The position numbers were made by a program, and so were the translations under genes. From contig JAFLBO010000009.1 of NCBI GenBank assembly GCA_017303475.1, positions 62,001 to 126,000 on the forward strand: a DNA stretch of 64,000 bases, in the 5' to 3' direction. The stretch's first letter is position 1, and each line of letters begins with the position of its first letter. The notes below the pieces were generated by a model. It was not told the DNA's origin and searched no databases. It saw nothing but the letters and a program-made list of their open reading frames with translations. Origin of the DNA: Chitinophagales bacterium. Lineage in GTDB: Bacteria > Bacteroidota > Bacteroidia > Chitinophagales > Saprospiraceae. Positions 35,309 to 43,560 of this stretch are shown piece by piece.

Positions 35309-37090
35309 ATGGTCAGACTTTCTTTTGTTGTTCTGTTGAACATCTTGCTAACGCCCCTTTTTGCCCAAAATTTTTCACCTAAAATAGCTCCGGAACTGCG
35401 CGCGGCTTTATCGCGCGGTGAATCGCCGGACGTACTGGTGATTTTCCGTGAACAAGCGGATTTGAGCAAAGCCAAACAGCTGAAATCCAAATCAGAAAAG
35501 GCTCATTTTGTTTTTCAGGCATTGCAACAAACAGCGGCCCGTACGCAAAAAAATGCCCAGGCGCTGGCAGAGCAACATCAGACCCCTGCCAACACCTTGT
35601 TTTTGGTAAATGCGCTTTCACTGAGCAAGGCGCCTGAAAATCTCTTGCGCCAATTGGCAGAACTCCCTGAAGTAGCCCAAATTTCTGCCGATCCCTGGGT
35701 GGAATTCGAAGGGCCTATTGCCCAGGGCAGCAGTGCTTCGCCCAGCCAGGAAAGGAATGGCGTGGAATGGGGTATTGCCAAAATTCAGGCGCCGGAAGTG
35801 TGGACACTTGGATACAATGGTCAAGGAATAACGGTTGGTGGCGCAGATACCGGTTACGATTGGAATCACCCGGCCATTCTCAAGAAATATCGCGGTTATA
35901 ATGGCAGCCAGCACCAATATAACTGGCACGATGCCATTCATGAATTGAATCCGTTGAACAATGACACCTCGGGTAATCCGGGAACAAATCCTTGCGGACT
36001 GGATGTACAGGCTCCTTGCGACGACAACAGCCACGGCACGCACACCATGGGAACCATGACTGGCGATGATGAGGCAGGCAATATGATTGGTGTGGCTCCT
36101 GGCGCCCAATGGATTGGCTGCCGTAACATGGAACGCGGCTGGGGCAAGCCCTCCACTTACATTGAGTGTTTTCAATGGTTTTTAGCGCCTACCGACCTGG
36201 GCGGACAAAACCCTGATCCTGACAAAGCGCCTCATGTGATCAATAATTCCTGGTATTGCCCTGAGGCAGAAGGCTGTACGGATTTGAGCGTTAATGAATT
36301 GATTCACATAGCTGTTGTTAACTTAAAGGAATCCGGCGTAGTGGTTGTAGTGAGTAATGGCAATGCAGGACCGGGTTGCGCTTCTACTTTTGGTCCTCCG
36401 GCTTATTTTGAAGAAAGTTTTAGCATAGGTTCTACACGTTTTGATGATCTGGTTTCGCCATACAGCAATCGTGGTCCGGTGCAAATAGACGGAAGTAATC
36501 GGATTAAGCCCAATGTGAGTGCACCTGGTCAGGATGTGCGTTCCTGTGTTCCCGGAGGCAATTACGCCAATTTCAGTGGCACCAGTATGGCGGGTCCACA
36601 CGTGGCTGGTCTGGTAGCACTCGTAATTTCTGCGCGGCCCGAGATTGCAGGTTTTGTGGATGATATTGAAGATATTGTGGAGCAAACCTCGGTTTTTCTT
36701 ACCGATACCCTGGATTGTGGAAGTAGCATCGGTACAGCTCGTCCGAATCATGCATATGGCTGGGGCCGGGTAAATGCCCTGGCGGCGGTTCAGGCTGCGT
36801 TGGACTGGGAAGCCCCGGTAAACAGTACAGATGCTCCTCTGCAACCGATGGCCAGTGTAACTCCGAATCCTGCCACAGACGCAGTTTGGTTTCATCTGGA
36901 TCATTTGACCGGCGAAACCGTTTTGGAAATTTTCAATCAGGAGGGCAAACAAATCCTGCGTCAGCAATGGCAGGCACAGGGCCGCGAAACCCGCCGGGTA
37001 GAACTGCAGACACAGCCGGCCGGCGTATATTTCTGGAAACTTCAGAGTGGAAACGGCGTGGCGAGTGGGAAGCTGGTGGTGCGGAGGTAA
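35309..37090 (+). CDS. Secreted S8 (subtilisin-like) peptidase with T9SS type A sorting domain
   Basis: A 593-aa protease with a signal peptide (residues 1-20, ending LFAQ), an I9-like propeptide (~25-135) and a subtilase catalytic domain. The triad is D180 (GADTGYDW), H242 (NSHGTHTMG) and S426 (FSGTSMAGPH); the oxyanion Asn lies in HVINNSW. The last ~75 residues (SVTPNPATDAVWF, AGVYFWKL) form a type A T9SS sorting domain, so it is secreted across the outer membrane. Starts 26 bp after the E1 gene, possibly co-transcribed. Confidence 0.94.
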   Translation: MVRLSFVVLLNILLTPLFAQNFSPKIAPELRAALSRGESPDVLVIFREQADLSKAKQLKSKSEKAHFVFQALQQTAARTQKNAQALAEQHQTPANTLFLVNALSLSKAPENLLRQLAELPEVAQISADPWVEFEGPIAQGSSASPSQERNGVEWGIAKIQAPEVWTLGYNGQGITVGGADTGYDWNHPAILKKYRGYNGSQHQYNWHDAIHELNPLNNDTSGNPGTNPCGLDVQAPCDDNSHGTHTMGTMTGDDEAGNMIGVAPGAQWIGCRNMERGWGKPSTYIECFQWFLAPTDLGGQNPDPDKAPHVINNSWYCPEAEGCTDLSVNELIHIAVVNLKESGVVVVVSNGNAGPGCASTFGPPAYFEESFSIGSTRFDDLVSPYSNRGPVQIDGSNRIKPNVSAPGQDVRSCVPGGNYANFSGTSMAGPHVAGLVALVISARPEIAGFVDDIEDIVEQTSVFLTDTLDCGSSIGTARPNHAYGWGRVNALAAVQAALDWEAPVNSTDAPLQPMASVTPNPATDAVWFHLDHLTGETVLEIFNQEGKQILRQQWQAQGRETRRVELQTQPAGVYFWKLQSGNGVASGKLVVRR

Positions 37091-37114
37091 GCTGGGATAT
37101 TGGTTTGTATGAAT

Positions 37115-37255
37115 AAAAAAGAGGGTGCCTCAAAAGTCGCTGATTTATTTTTACCGCAGAGGCGCGGAGGCGCAGAGGAATTGAAAATCAATCATTTAAA
37201 CCTCTGCGCCTCTGCGTCTCCGCGGTAAAAATTACTTTTGAGACACCCTCTTTTT
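37115..37255. repeat. Nested inverted repeat with octamer CGCAGAGG arrays
   Basis: The outer arm GAGGGTGCCTCAAAAGT faces ACTTTTGAGACACCCTC. The inner arm TTACCGCAGAGGCGCGGAGG faces its inverse CTGCGTCTCCGCGGTAA. Runs of A and T at both ends make it a strong bidirectional terminator between convergent genes. Confidence 0.9.
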
Positions 37256-37283
37256 CATCCATAACGGTCATCAACCGTAATCC

Positions 37284-38750
37284 TCAATACGATTTAGCAA
37301 ACAACACCCGGCGTTTGCTAGGTTTACCTGTGCGCACACATTTGCCGTCTTCCTCCGGAGCGTCCACAGGAATACAACGAATGGTAGCTTTGGTTAAGGT
37401 TTTTACTTCTTCTTCTGTTTCGGTGGTACCGTCCCAGTGAGCGGAAATAAAGCCGCCTTTTTCTTCGAGTGTTTGCACAAATTCGTCCCAGGTATCTACG
37501 CGGGTGATGTGTTCATCGCGATAGGCTTTGGCGCGGTTGAAGAGGTTTTGCTGTATCTCTTCAAGCAGGTTTTCCACATAATCGGCGATGGTATCCAGGG
37601 CTGCGCTGTTTTTTTCCTTGGTATCGCGGCGTGCCACTTCGATTTGTCCCGCTGCGATATCGCGCTGACCCAGGCCCAGGCGCACCGGAATACCTATCAT
37701 TTCGTATTCGGCGAATTTGAAGCCCGGACGGTTTTGGTCGTCGTTATCAATTTTTACCCGGATGCCTTTGGCTTTCAGGTCGGCCGCAATTTTGTTGGCC
37801 ACCACAGTCAGTTCATCGGAGGGCTTGGGTATAGGCACTATAACCACCTGGATAGGCGCCAGGCGCGGAGGCAGTACCAGGCCGTCGTCGTCGGAGTGAG
37901 TCATGATCAAGCCGCCAATGAGTCGGGTAGAAACGCCCCATGAAGTGGCCCAAACGTATTCCTGTTGGTTTTCCTTGTTCAGGAATTGTACGTCGAAGGC
38001 TTTGGCAAAGTTTTGTCCGAGGAAGTGAGAGGTACCTGCCTGCAGCGCTTTACCGTCTTGCATCAACGCTTCGATGCAATAAGTTTCGTCGGCGCCGGCG
38101 AAGCGTTCGTTTGGCGTTTTAATGCCTTTAATGACCGGCATAGCCATCCATTCTTCTGCGAAGGTGGCATACACGTCCAGGATTTTCAGGGTTTCTTCCA
38201 CGGCTTCTTCCGCGCTGGCGTGTGCGGTGTGGCCTTCCTGCCAGAGGAATTCGGCGGTGCGGAGGAAAGGGCGGGTACGCATTTCCCAGCGCACCACGTT
38301 TGCCCATTGGTTGATCAGCAGGGGCAAATCGCGGTAGCTTTGAATCCAGTTGCGGTAAGTATCCCAGATGATGGTTTCGGAGGTTGGCCGAACGATGAGT
38401 TCTTCTTCCAGTTTTGCTTCCGGATCTACCACCACGCCGCCGCCATTTGGGTCGTTTTTGAGTCGGTAGTGCGTCACCACGGCGCATTCCTTAGCGAAGC
38501 CTTCCACGTGAGCTGCTTCTTTGCTGAGGAAACTTTTAGGGATGAACAGAGGGAAATAAGCATTCACGTGGCCTGTTTCTTTGAACATGAAATCGAGCTG
38601 ATCACGCATTTTTTCCCACAAGCCAAAGCCGTGCGGTTTGATCACCATACATCCGCGCACCGGCGAGTTATCTGCCAGGCGAGCTTTTTGAACAATATCC
38701 AGGTACCACTGCGAGTAGTCTTCCGAGCGAGGTGTTATTTCTTTTGCCAT
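37284..38750 (-). CDS. proS: Prolyl-tRNA synthetase, archaeal/eukaryotic-like short type
   Basis: A 488-aa class II aminoacyl-tRNA synthetase. I start at the ATG at 38748-38750 ([20 protein letters not shown]), the usual ProRS type 3 opening; the frame is open upstream without similarity. Motifs: motif 2 region [34 protein letters not shown], and the C-terminal zinc-domain extension ending in the conserved KSY. No INS editing domain, as expected for this type. Confidence 0.96.
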   Translation of the reverse strand: MAKEITPRSEDYSQWYLDIVQKARLADNSPVRGCMVIKPHGFGLWEKMRDQLDFMFKETGHVNAYFPLFIPKSFLSKEAAHVEGFAKECAVVTHYRLKNDPNGGGVVVDPEAKLEEELIVRPTSETIIWDTYRNWIQSYRDLPLLINQWANVVRWEMRTRPFLRTAEFLWQEGHTAHASAEEAVEETLKILDVYATFAEEWMAMPVIKGIKTPNERFAGADETYCIEALMQDGKALQAGTSHFLGQNFAKAFDVQFLNKENQQEYVWATSWGVSTRLIGGLIMTHSDDDGLVLPPRLAPIQVVIVPIPKPSDELTVVANKIAADLKAKGIRVKIDNDDQNRPGFKFAEYEMIGIPVRLGLGQRDIAAGQIEVARRDTKEKNSAALDTIADYVENLLEEIQQNLFNRAKAYRDEHITRVDTWDEFVQTLEEKGGFISAHWDGTTETEEEVKTLTKATIRCIPVDAPEEDGKCVRTGKPSKRRVLFAKSY

Positions 38751-38845
38751 GTGTATTGAAAAATAAGATCCGGGGTTCTGTTTCGGGCCGCAAAGATGGG
38801 GGGAAAGACGCAAAGTTGATATATTAGTAGGGGACAAAGTTGGAT

Positions 38846-38946
38846 TACCACGGAGGCACTAAGGGCACTAAGGTAATTTGTTCTTAGTGCCCTCCGTGCC
38901 TTAGTGGTGAAAACCCCCTTCGCGTTCTTTGCGCCCTTCGCGGTGA
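38846..38946. repeat. Inverted array of CACTAAGG-type repeats
   Basis: ACCACGGAGGCACTAAGGGC faces CCCTCCGTGCCTTAGTGGTG around a short loop, followed by CCCTTCGCGTTCTTTGCGC-type repeats. A related CACTAAGGCACTGAGG element is at 59245-59314. Confidence 0.85.
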
Positions 38947-38965
38947 ATCCCCCCCTATGTGCCCT

Positions 38966-39883
38966 CTACTCCCATTCAGGGATCAACCCACGTAATCCCA
39001 TGTCTACTATTTTTTCCGGAGGCGTCACGCCGTCGGCATAGATATCCAGTTGTCCATTGCCGTTGCTGTCTACCCATTCAAAACTTTGATTGATAGAGAA
39101 CGACAACGTTACGGTGATGTTTTCGGTTTCATTGCCGGTAACAACTAACGGCGTGGTGAATTTTCCGGTAACCACACAGGAGCCCGCGGGGATAGGACTG
39201 GTAGAGAAAAGCGGGTTTACCACGGTGGTTGCGCCGGCCGGTGCTTCGCCGGAACTGAGCTGGTTGTATACATCATAAGGCGCCGACAAATTGGTTTCAA
39301 AGGCCCAGAAGCCCTGTTTTTTATCATCGTTCACCGCCAGGGTTTTGCTTCTGGGGGTGATACTGCTAATATAGGTATTAAAACCCACAAATGAGGCCAC
39401 GGTGCCTTTTTGCTGATTCAGATTTCCGATCACCGGGATGTTGTTGATGTTAAACCGAACATCGTAGTTTTGATAGGTAACGCTTGCGCGTACCCACTCG
39501 TAGGTGCCGGGTGGGATGTTTTTCAGACTAACGGTGGTAAAAATCTCCTGGTTCCCGCCTTTGGCAACTTTATCAAAATCTACGGCATTTTCACCACCTT
39601 TGGAGGTTTCTTCTCCTTTGTATACAATAGCTCCTTGTCCTAACAAGGTGAAGGCAGTGGGCGCCAGTTCGATGTAATGCACGCTCATTTCATGAAAATC
39701 CGGCGTTTGTGCGGCATTGCCGGCAGGTACAGTTGAAGGTTGGCCAATGTTGTTTAGTCTCACCTGATTTTGATCAAATTGGAAGCGAAACTGCATGTTG
39801 GCTTCGCTGTTGTTGGTTTCATCTTTTTTGCAACCGGCTATAGCGAGGAGCATTAACGCAAAAGCCATTGGGTAATGTTTCAT
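38966..39883 (-). CDS. Exported lipoprotein, MbnP-like, function unknown
   Basis: A 305-aa protein with a lipoprotein signal (lipobox IAGC, Cys18, then KKDE). The body is beta-rich. A C-terminal DSNGNGQLD loop looks like a Ca-binding or dockerin-like motif. The segment MSVHYIELAPTAFTLLGQGA resembles the core of MbnP-type metal-binding proteins, but I cannot identify ligands with certainty. Isolated gene, flanked by repeat regions on both sides. Confidence 0.6.
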   Translation of the reverse strand: MKHYPMAFALMLLAIAGCKKDETNNSEANMQFRFQFDQNQVRLNNIGQPSTVPAGNAAQTPDFHEMSVHYIELAPTAFTLLGQGAIVYKGEETSKGGENAVDFDKVAKGGNQEIFTTVSLKNIPPGTYEWVRASVTYQNYDVRFNINNIPVIGNLNQQKGTVASFVGFNTYISSITPRSKTLAVNDDKKQGFWAFETNLSAPYDVYNQLSSGEAPAGATTVVNPLFSTSPIPAGSCVVTGKFTTPLVVTGNETENITVTLSFSINQSFEWVDSNGNGQLDIYADGVTPPEKIVDMGLRGLIPEWE

Positions 39884-39957
39884 GTGCAGTTATGGTTGGT
39901 GAAGGAACAAAAACGGATAAAAGAGATTTTTGGGTTGTTTGGGGAGGGGTTTAAGAG

Positions 39958-40335
39958 AGATTTAAGAGACATTGGGAGGTCATTTAGGGGTCATTTTAGA
40001 GACATTTAGGTGTCATTTGGGTGAAAGTTAGTTATACTTTTATATAACGAGGGTTGTCATCCCGAGAATCGGGACCTACACAAGCCAGATTGCGTGTTTA
40101 TCCCTTGGCTAAGTGTAAGGAATGTAGCTGAGGAGCTGGTTTCGCACAGATTCCACACAGATTATTTGCACAGATTCCACACAGATTTTGATTTGGATAT
40201 TGAAACATGGTTGGTAGCCAGGTCAGATCTTTCACTGTACTAAAGATGACAACTAATGACCCAAATGACCCAAATGACCATAAAATGTCTCTTAAATGAC
40301 CCAAATGACTATAAAATGTCTCTTAAATGCCCCCT
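39958..40335. repeat. Composite intergenic repeat region
   Basis: The gap 39884-40474 has no convincing gene. It holds GGTCATTTAGGGGTCATTTT-type decamers (39958-40020), the dispersed element GTTGTCATCCCG (40053-40086), two copies of GCACAGATTCCACACAGATT (40144-40163 and 40168-40187), and AATGACCCAAATGACC plus ATAAAATGTCTCTTAAATG units (40254-40329) that are the inverse of the left decamers. Confidence 0.8.
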
Positions 40336-40435
40336 TACCTAAACCTTTCCCCTCGTTCCTTGTTTTCTTCAGTCATTATTCTATCAAAAGCGGACTGGCC
40401 AACATAAAAAACGGAAACGGAACCTGAAAAAGACC

Positions 40436-40443
40436 TAATTTTG
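40436..40443 (+). promoter_or_regulatory. Bacteroidota -7 box (TAATTTTG)
   Basis: TAnnTTTG match 31 bp before the NifU-family gene. Confidence 0.5.
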
Positions 40444-40474
40444 TGCCGTTCCAAACAACAAACTTACTCGTTCC

Positions 40475-41083
40475 ATGGATACGATCACTAAAAGCCCCGT
40501 TATGCTCTACACAGAGCAAACCCCCAACCCGGAGGCGCTGAAATATGTAACAAACCGCATGCTTTACCGCGGTATTGCCGATTTTAAAGACAAAGAACTG
40601 GCTGCCGAATGGAGCCCTATGGCCAACAGCCTGATGGAGCTTCCTTACGTGAAAAGTGTGTATTTCAACAACAACTACGTAACGATTACCAAGGAAATGA
40701 ACTACGATTGGGCAGAAATCATGCTCAAACTCAAGGAGTTCATTAAAGATTATGTGGAGAAAGATGGCGCCATTGTACGCGACGGTTTTGGTGAGTACAT
40801 GGATAATGTGCTGGCTGAACAAAATGCGGTTCAGTTCACTGGCGAAGGCGGCGAAATTGCCCGAAAAGTGAAGGAATTGATTGATACATATGTTAAACCG
40901 GCTGTGGAAATGGACGGTGGCAACATCGAATTCAAGGCATTTGAAGCCGGTAAAGTGTATGTTACCATGCAGGGCTCCTGCAGCGGTTGTCCGTCTTCCT
41001 CCGTAACCCTAAAAGCCGGCATTGAAGGCATGCTCAAACGCATGATCCCGGAAGTGCAGGAAGTGGTACAGGAAATGGAATAA
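40475..41083 (+). CDS. NifU/Nfu-type iron-sulfur cluster carrier
   Basis: A 202-aa protein. The N-terminal Nfu_N domain (TEQTPNPEALKYVTNRML) is followed by a NifU-like C-terminal domain with C169 and C172 in GSCSGCPSSS, which hold a 4Fe-4S cluster for transfer to apoproteins. Length and domain order match the NfuA-like family common in Bacteroidota. Followed by a hairpin terminator. Confidence 0.94.
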   Translation: MDTITKSPVMLYTEQTPNPEALKYVTNRMLYRGIADFKDKELAAEWSPMANSLMELPYVKSVYFNNNYVTITKEMNYDWAEIMLKLKEFIKDYVEKDGAIVRDGFGEYMDNVLAEQNAVQFTGEGGEIARKVKELIDTYVKPAVEMDGGNIEFKAFEAGKVYVTMQGSCSGCPSSSVTLKAGIEGMLKRMIPEVQEVVQEME

Positions 41084-41113
41084 GAGCATTCCGGAAATTA
41101 GTACGAATAATAT

Positions 41114-41153
41114 AAATCCCCTGTGGTGCCAAAACCTCAGGGGATTTGTTTTT
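41114..41153 (+). terminator. Intrinsic terminator of the NifU-family gene
   Basis: AAATCCCCTG ... CAGGGGATTT (41114-41123 / 41138-41147) followed by GTTTTTATC. Confidence 0.75.
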
Positions 41154-41158
41154 ATCTT

Positions 41159-41244
41159 CAAACCCCTCAAACCCCTCAAACCCCTCAAACCCCTCAAACC
41201 CCTCAAACCCTTCAAACCCTTCAAACCCTTCAAACTTTTCAAAC
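41159..41244 (+). repeat. CAAACCCCT nonamer tandem array
   Basis: Nine consecutive copies of CAAACCCCT or CAAACCCTT, ending in CAAACTTTT. One strand only, no inverted partner, between the terminator and the next promoter. Confidence 0.95.
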
Positions 41245-41291
41245 ATCGGCGGCTAAACCCGCCGGTACATTAAACCCTCCCATCCCTTCCT

Positions 41292-41299
41292 TACCTTTG
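41292..41299 (+). promoter_or_regulatory. Bacteroidota -7 box (TACCTTTG) at a leaderless gene
   Basis: Ends 5 bp before the ATG of the flippase gene. Transcription normally begins about 5-7 bp after this box, so the mRNA probably has no 5' leader. Confidence 0.5.
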
Positions 41300-41304
41300 C
41301 CCGC

Positions 41305-42786
41305 ATGTCGCTAATAAAAAAACTGGCGGGTGAAACCGCGCTGTATGGCTTAAGCAGCATCGTTGGCAGGTTGCTGAACATGGTTATCCTGGTGCCGTTG
41401 CACACCCGATTGCTGAAATCCACCAGCGATTACGGGGCGGTTACGGATCTGTACGCTACTTCTGCATTCCTGATGGTTATTCTGTCTTACCGGATGGAAT
41501 CGGCGTTTTTCCGGTTCGGCACTCCGGCAGAGGATCGAAACAGGGCGTACTCCACCGGAATGTGGTCTGTTTTAAGCAGTACCACGGTTATTGCAGCTGT
41601 GCTGCTGGCCTTTGCCCAACCCGTTGCCGAGTTTCTGCAATACCCAAATCATCCGGAATATGTGCGGTACTTCGCGCTTATTCTGGCCTTTGATTGTCTG
41701 GCAGAATTGCCCTTCGCGCGCCTGCGACTCGAGCAGCGGCCGCGGCGATTTGTGGCCATACGGTTGAGTAATATTGTAATAAACCTGGGCATGAACCTGT
41801 TCTGGCTGGTGTATTGCCCCTGGGCCGCCGAGCACGGACAGCAATGGGTTTATTCGGTATGGCAACCGGGCCTGGGCGTGGCCTACATATTTCTGTCTAA
41901 CCTGATGGCGAGTGCTTTCACCCTTTTGTTGCTTTTGCCGCAGTTTAAGGCCATTGATACTCGTTTTGATAAGGGTATGTGGCGACAGATGCTGGTGTAT
42001 GCCGCTCCGCTGATCATTGTGAGTCTGGCCGGTATTGTAGACGAAATGTTCAGCAGATCCATGTTAAAATTCCTGCTACCGGGCACCCCGGAAGAAAACC
42101 TGGGTCAGGTGGGTATTTTTGGCGCCAACTACAAGCTGGCGGCCCTGATTACCCTGTTTACACAAGCTTACCGCTATGCAGCCGAGCCTTTTTTCTTCCG
42201 GCACGCACAAGACAAGGATGCTATGCGTACGCAGGCGGAGGTAACCAAGTGGTTCACCATAGCCGGGGCAGTGGGCATGTTGGGGATTTTGCTGTTCCTG
42301 GATTTGGTGAAACATTTCATTGGCAGCAAGTTTCACAGCGGCCTGCACGTAGTGCCTATTTTGCTGTGTGCCAACCTGTTATTGGGGGTTTATTATAACT
42401 TTTCTGTATGGTACCGACTCAAAGACCGAACTGGTTTGGGAGCCTGGATTTCCATTGCCGGGGCGGGCATTACTATTTTGCTCAACCTGATCATGATACC
42501 CGCCTGGGGTTATTACGGCGCGGCCTGGGTAACGCTTTGTTGTTATGCTTTCATGAGCTGGGCAACCTGGTTTACCGGCAAAAAACATTATCCGGTGCCC
42601 TATAAGCTAGGCCGGATGGCCCTTTACCCCGCAGTGGCGCTGCTGCTTTGGGGGCTAACCTCAGTACTCACGGAACTTTTACCAGTTCCGGCTGTTTGGG
42701 CACTCAGGGTTTTGTGCTTCGGCGGCTACCTGGGCATGATTTATTTGCTGGACGGTAGACGGCCTACGGTAGACGGCCTACGGTAG
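41305..42786 (+). CDS. Lipopolysaccharide/oligosaccharide flippase (MATE/MOP superfamily)
   Basis: A 493-aa polytopic protein with about 12-14 hydrophobic helices. The N-terminal LIKKLAGETALYGLSSIVGR and YRMESAFFRF are typical of Wzx-like polysaccharide biosynthesis transporters in Bacteroidota that flip lipid-linked sugars across the inner membrane. The last helix is followed by DGRRPTVDGLR, encoded entirely by a heptamer repeat array that also supplies the stop. The original C-terminus was therefore replaced or extended by the array. Confidence 0.88.
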   Translation: MSLIKKLAGETALYGLSSIVGRLLNMVILVPLHTRLLKSTSDYGAVTDLYATSAFLMVILSYRMESAFFRFGTPAEDRNRAYSTGMWSVLSSTTVIAAVLLAFAQPVAEFLQYPNHPEYVRYFALILAFDCLAELPFARLRLEQRPRRFVAIRLSNIVINLGMNLFWLVYCPWAAEHGQQWVYSVWQPGLGVAYIFLSNLMASAFTLLLLLPQFKAIDTRFDKGMWRQMLVYAAPLIIVSLAGIVDEMFSRSMLKFLLPGTPEENLGQVGIFGANYKLAALITLFTQAYRYAAEPFFFRHAQDKDAMRTQAEVTKWFTIAGAVGMLGILLFLDLVKHFIGSKFHSGLHVVPILLCANLLLGVYYNFSVWYRLKDRTGLGAWISIAGAGITILLNLIMIPAWGYYGAAWVTLCCYAFMSWATWFTGKKHYPVPYKLGRMALYPAVALLLWGLTSVLTELLPVPAVWALRVLCFGGYLGMIYLLDGRRPTVDGLR

Positions 42787-42896
42787 ACGGTGGACGGCCT
42801 ACGGTAGACGGTGGCGTTGCTCCTGGTATTTATTCTTTAGCTTATGGTTAAATAACAAATACCAGGAGCAACGCCACCGTCCACCGTAGGCCGTAG
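42751..42896. repeat. Heptamer ACGGNNN array pair, core loop in plus orientation
   Basis: The left array lies inside the flippase coding sequence. The core GGTGGCGTTGC ... GCAACGCCACC encloses a loop beginning CTCCTGGTATTTATTC and ending CCAGGAG. The same loop appears reverse-complemented at 62585-62800. Confidence 0.92.
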
Positions 42897-42944
42897 TTCG
42901 AAAAAACTGCTACATTCGCCCAAACAATTTAACCATTCCTGTCT

Positions 42945-43403
42945 ATGCATACCATTCTCAACGCTTTACACTCTTATAACCGTTACCTCATTCTGGCTGC
43001 ACTGGTGTATGTGCTTTTCCGCTCCTGGTCGGGCTGGATGGGTAAAAAACCGTTTGAAAAAGCCGACAACACAGCTTCCGTGGCTCTTTTGGGGCTGGCA
43101 CACCTGCAATTGTTGCTGGGTTTGATTCAGTATTTCGTTACCAGCGCTTACACAACCGGCGATATGCCTGTTAGCGACCCCTGGGTGCGCTACTTCAAAA
43201 TGGAACACATCAGCGGTATGATCCTGGCGGTGGTATTGATTCAATTGGGCCGCACTTTTTCCAAAAAAGCTCAGTCTGACGAGGAAAAACACAAAAAACT
43301 GGCCATTTACACCACTGTTGCCACACTGATCATTGTTGGTATGCTGGCCATGAAAGGATTACTTTTCGGTACGCTGGCCAGCGTTGCTGCTGCAGGACAG
43401 TAG
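42945..43403 (+). CDS. Four-helix membrane protein (cytochrome b-like), function unknown
   Basis: A 152-aa protein with four clear transmembrane segments (YLILAALVYVLF, LLGLAHLQLLLGLIQYF, ISGMILAVVLIQLG, TTVATLIIVGMLAMKG). Histidines near helix ends (H8, LAHLQ, MEHIS) could bind haem, as in small cytochrome b-like proteins annotated in Bacteroidota, but no classical motif is present. Start MHTILNALHSYNRY. Confidence 0.7.
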   Translation: MHTILNALHSYNRYLILAALVYVLFRSWSGWMGKKPFEKADNTASVALLGLAHLQLLLGLIQYFVTSAYTTGDMPVSDPWVRYFKMEHISGMILAVVLIQLGRTFSKKAQSDEEKHKKLAIYTTVATLIIVGMLAMKGLLFGTLASVAAAGQ

Positions 43404-43412
43404 TTTTTTCCG

Positions 43413-43420
43413 TAATTTTG
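43413..43420 (+). promoter_or_regulatory. Bacteroidota -7 box (TAATTTTG)
   Basis: TAnnTTTG right after the previous stop. The leader of hisS would then contain the long hairpin at 43455-43525. Confidence 0.45.
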
Positions 43421-43454
43421 CGCTGCCAATCTGATAAGGATCTGTTTCATTGCG

Positions 43455-43525
43455 CAGAGGCCCTGAGTATTATACTGACGGGGTGACTGCCAGTCACCCC
43501 GTCAGTACAATACTCAGGGCCTCTG
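43455..43525. repeat. Long hairpin in the hisS leader
   Basis: CAGAGGCCCTGAGTATTATA ... GGGTGACTG pairs with CCAGTCACCCC ... CAATACTCAGGGCCTCTG over about 35 bp with one mismatch and almost no loop. It lies 35 bp before hisS. No His-rich leader peptide is visible, so it does not look like classic attenuation. Confidence 0.85.
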
Positions 43526-43560
43526 TTCATTAGATTCCGTTTGTTTTTCTTCATTTAAGT

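Noticed and set aside
40098..40304. 68-codon minus-strand frame with NNLCGICA repeats
   Set aside because: Comes from the GCACAGATTCCACACAGATT direct repeats.
41009..41246. Minus-strand frame reading FEGFEGFEG or GLKGLRGLRG
   Set aside because: Pure translation of the CAAACCCCT array.
43421..43560. Attenuator leader peptide for hisS
   Set aside because: The hairpin is real but there is no small frame with consecutive His codons.
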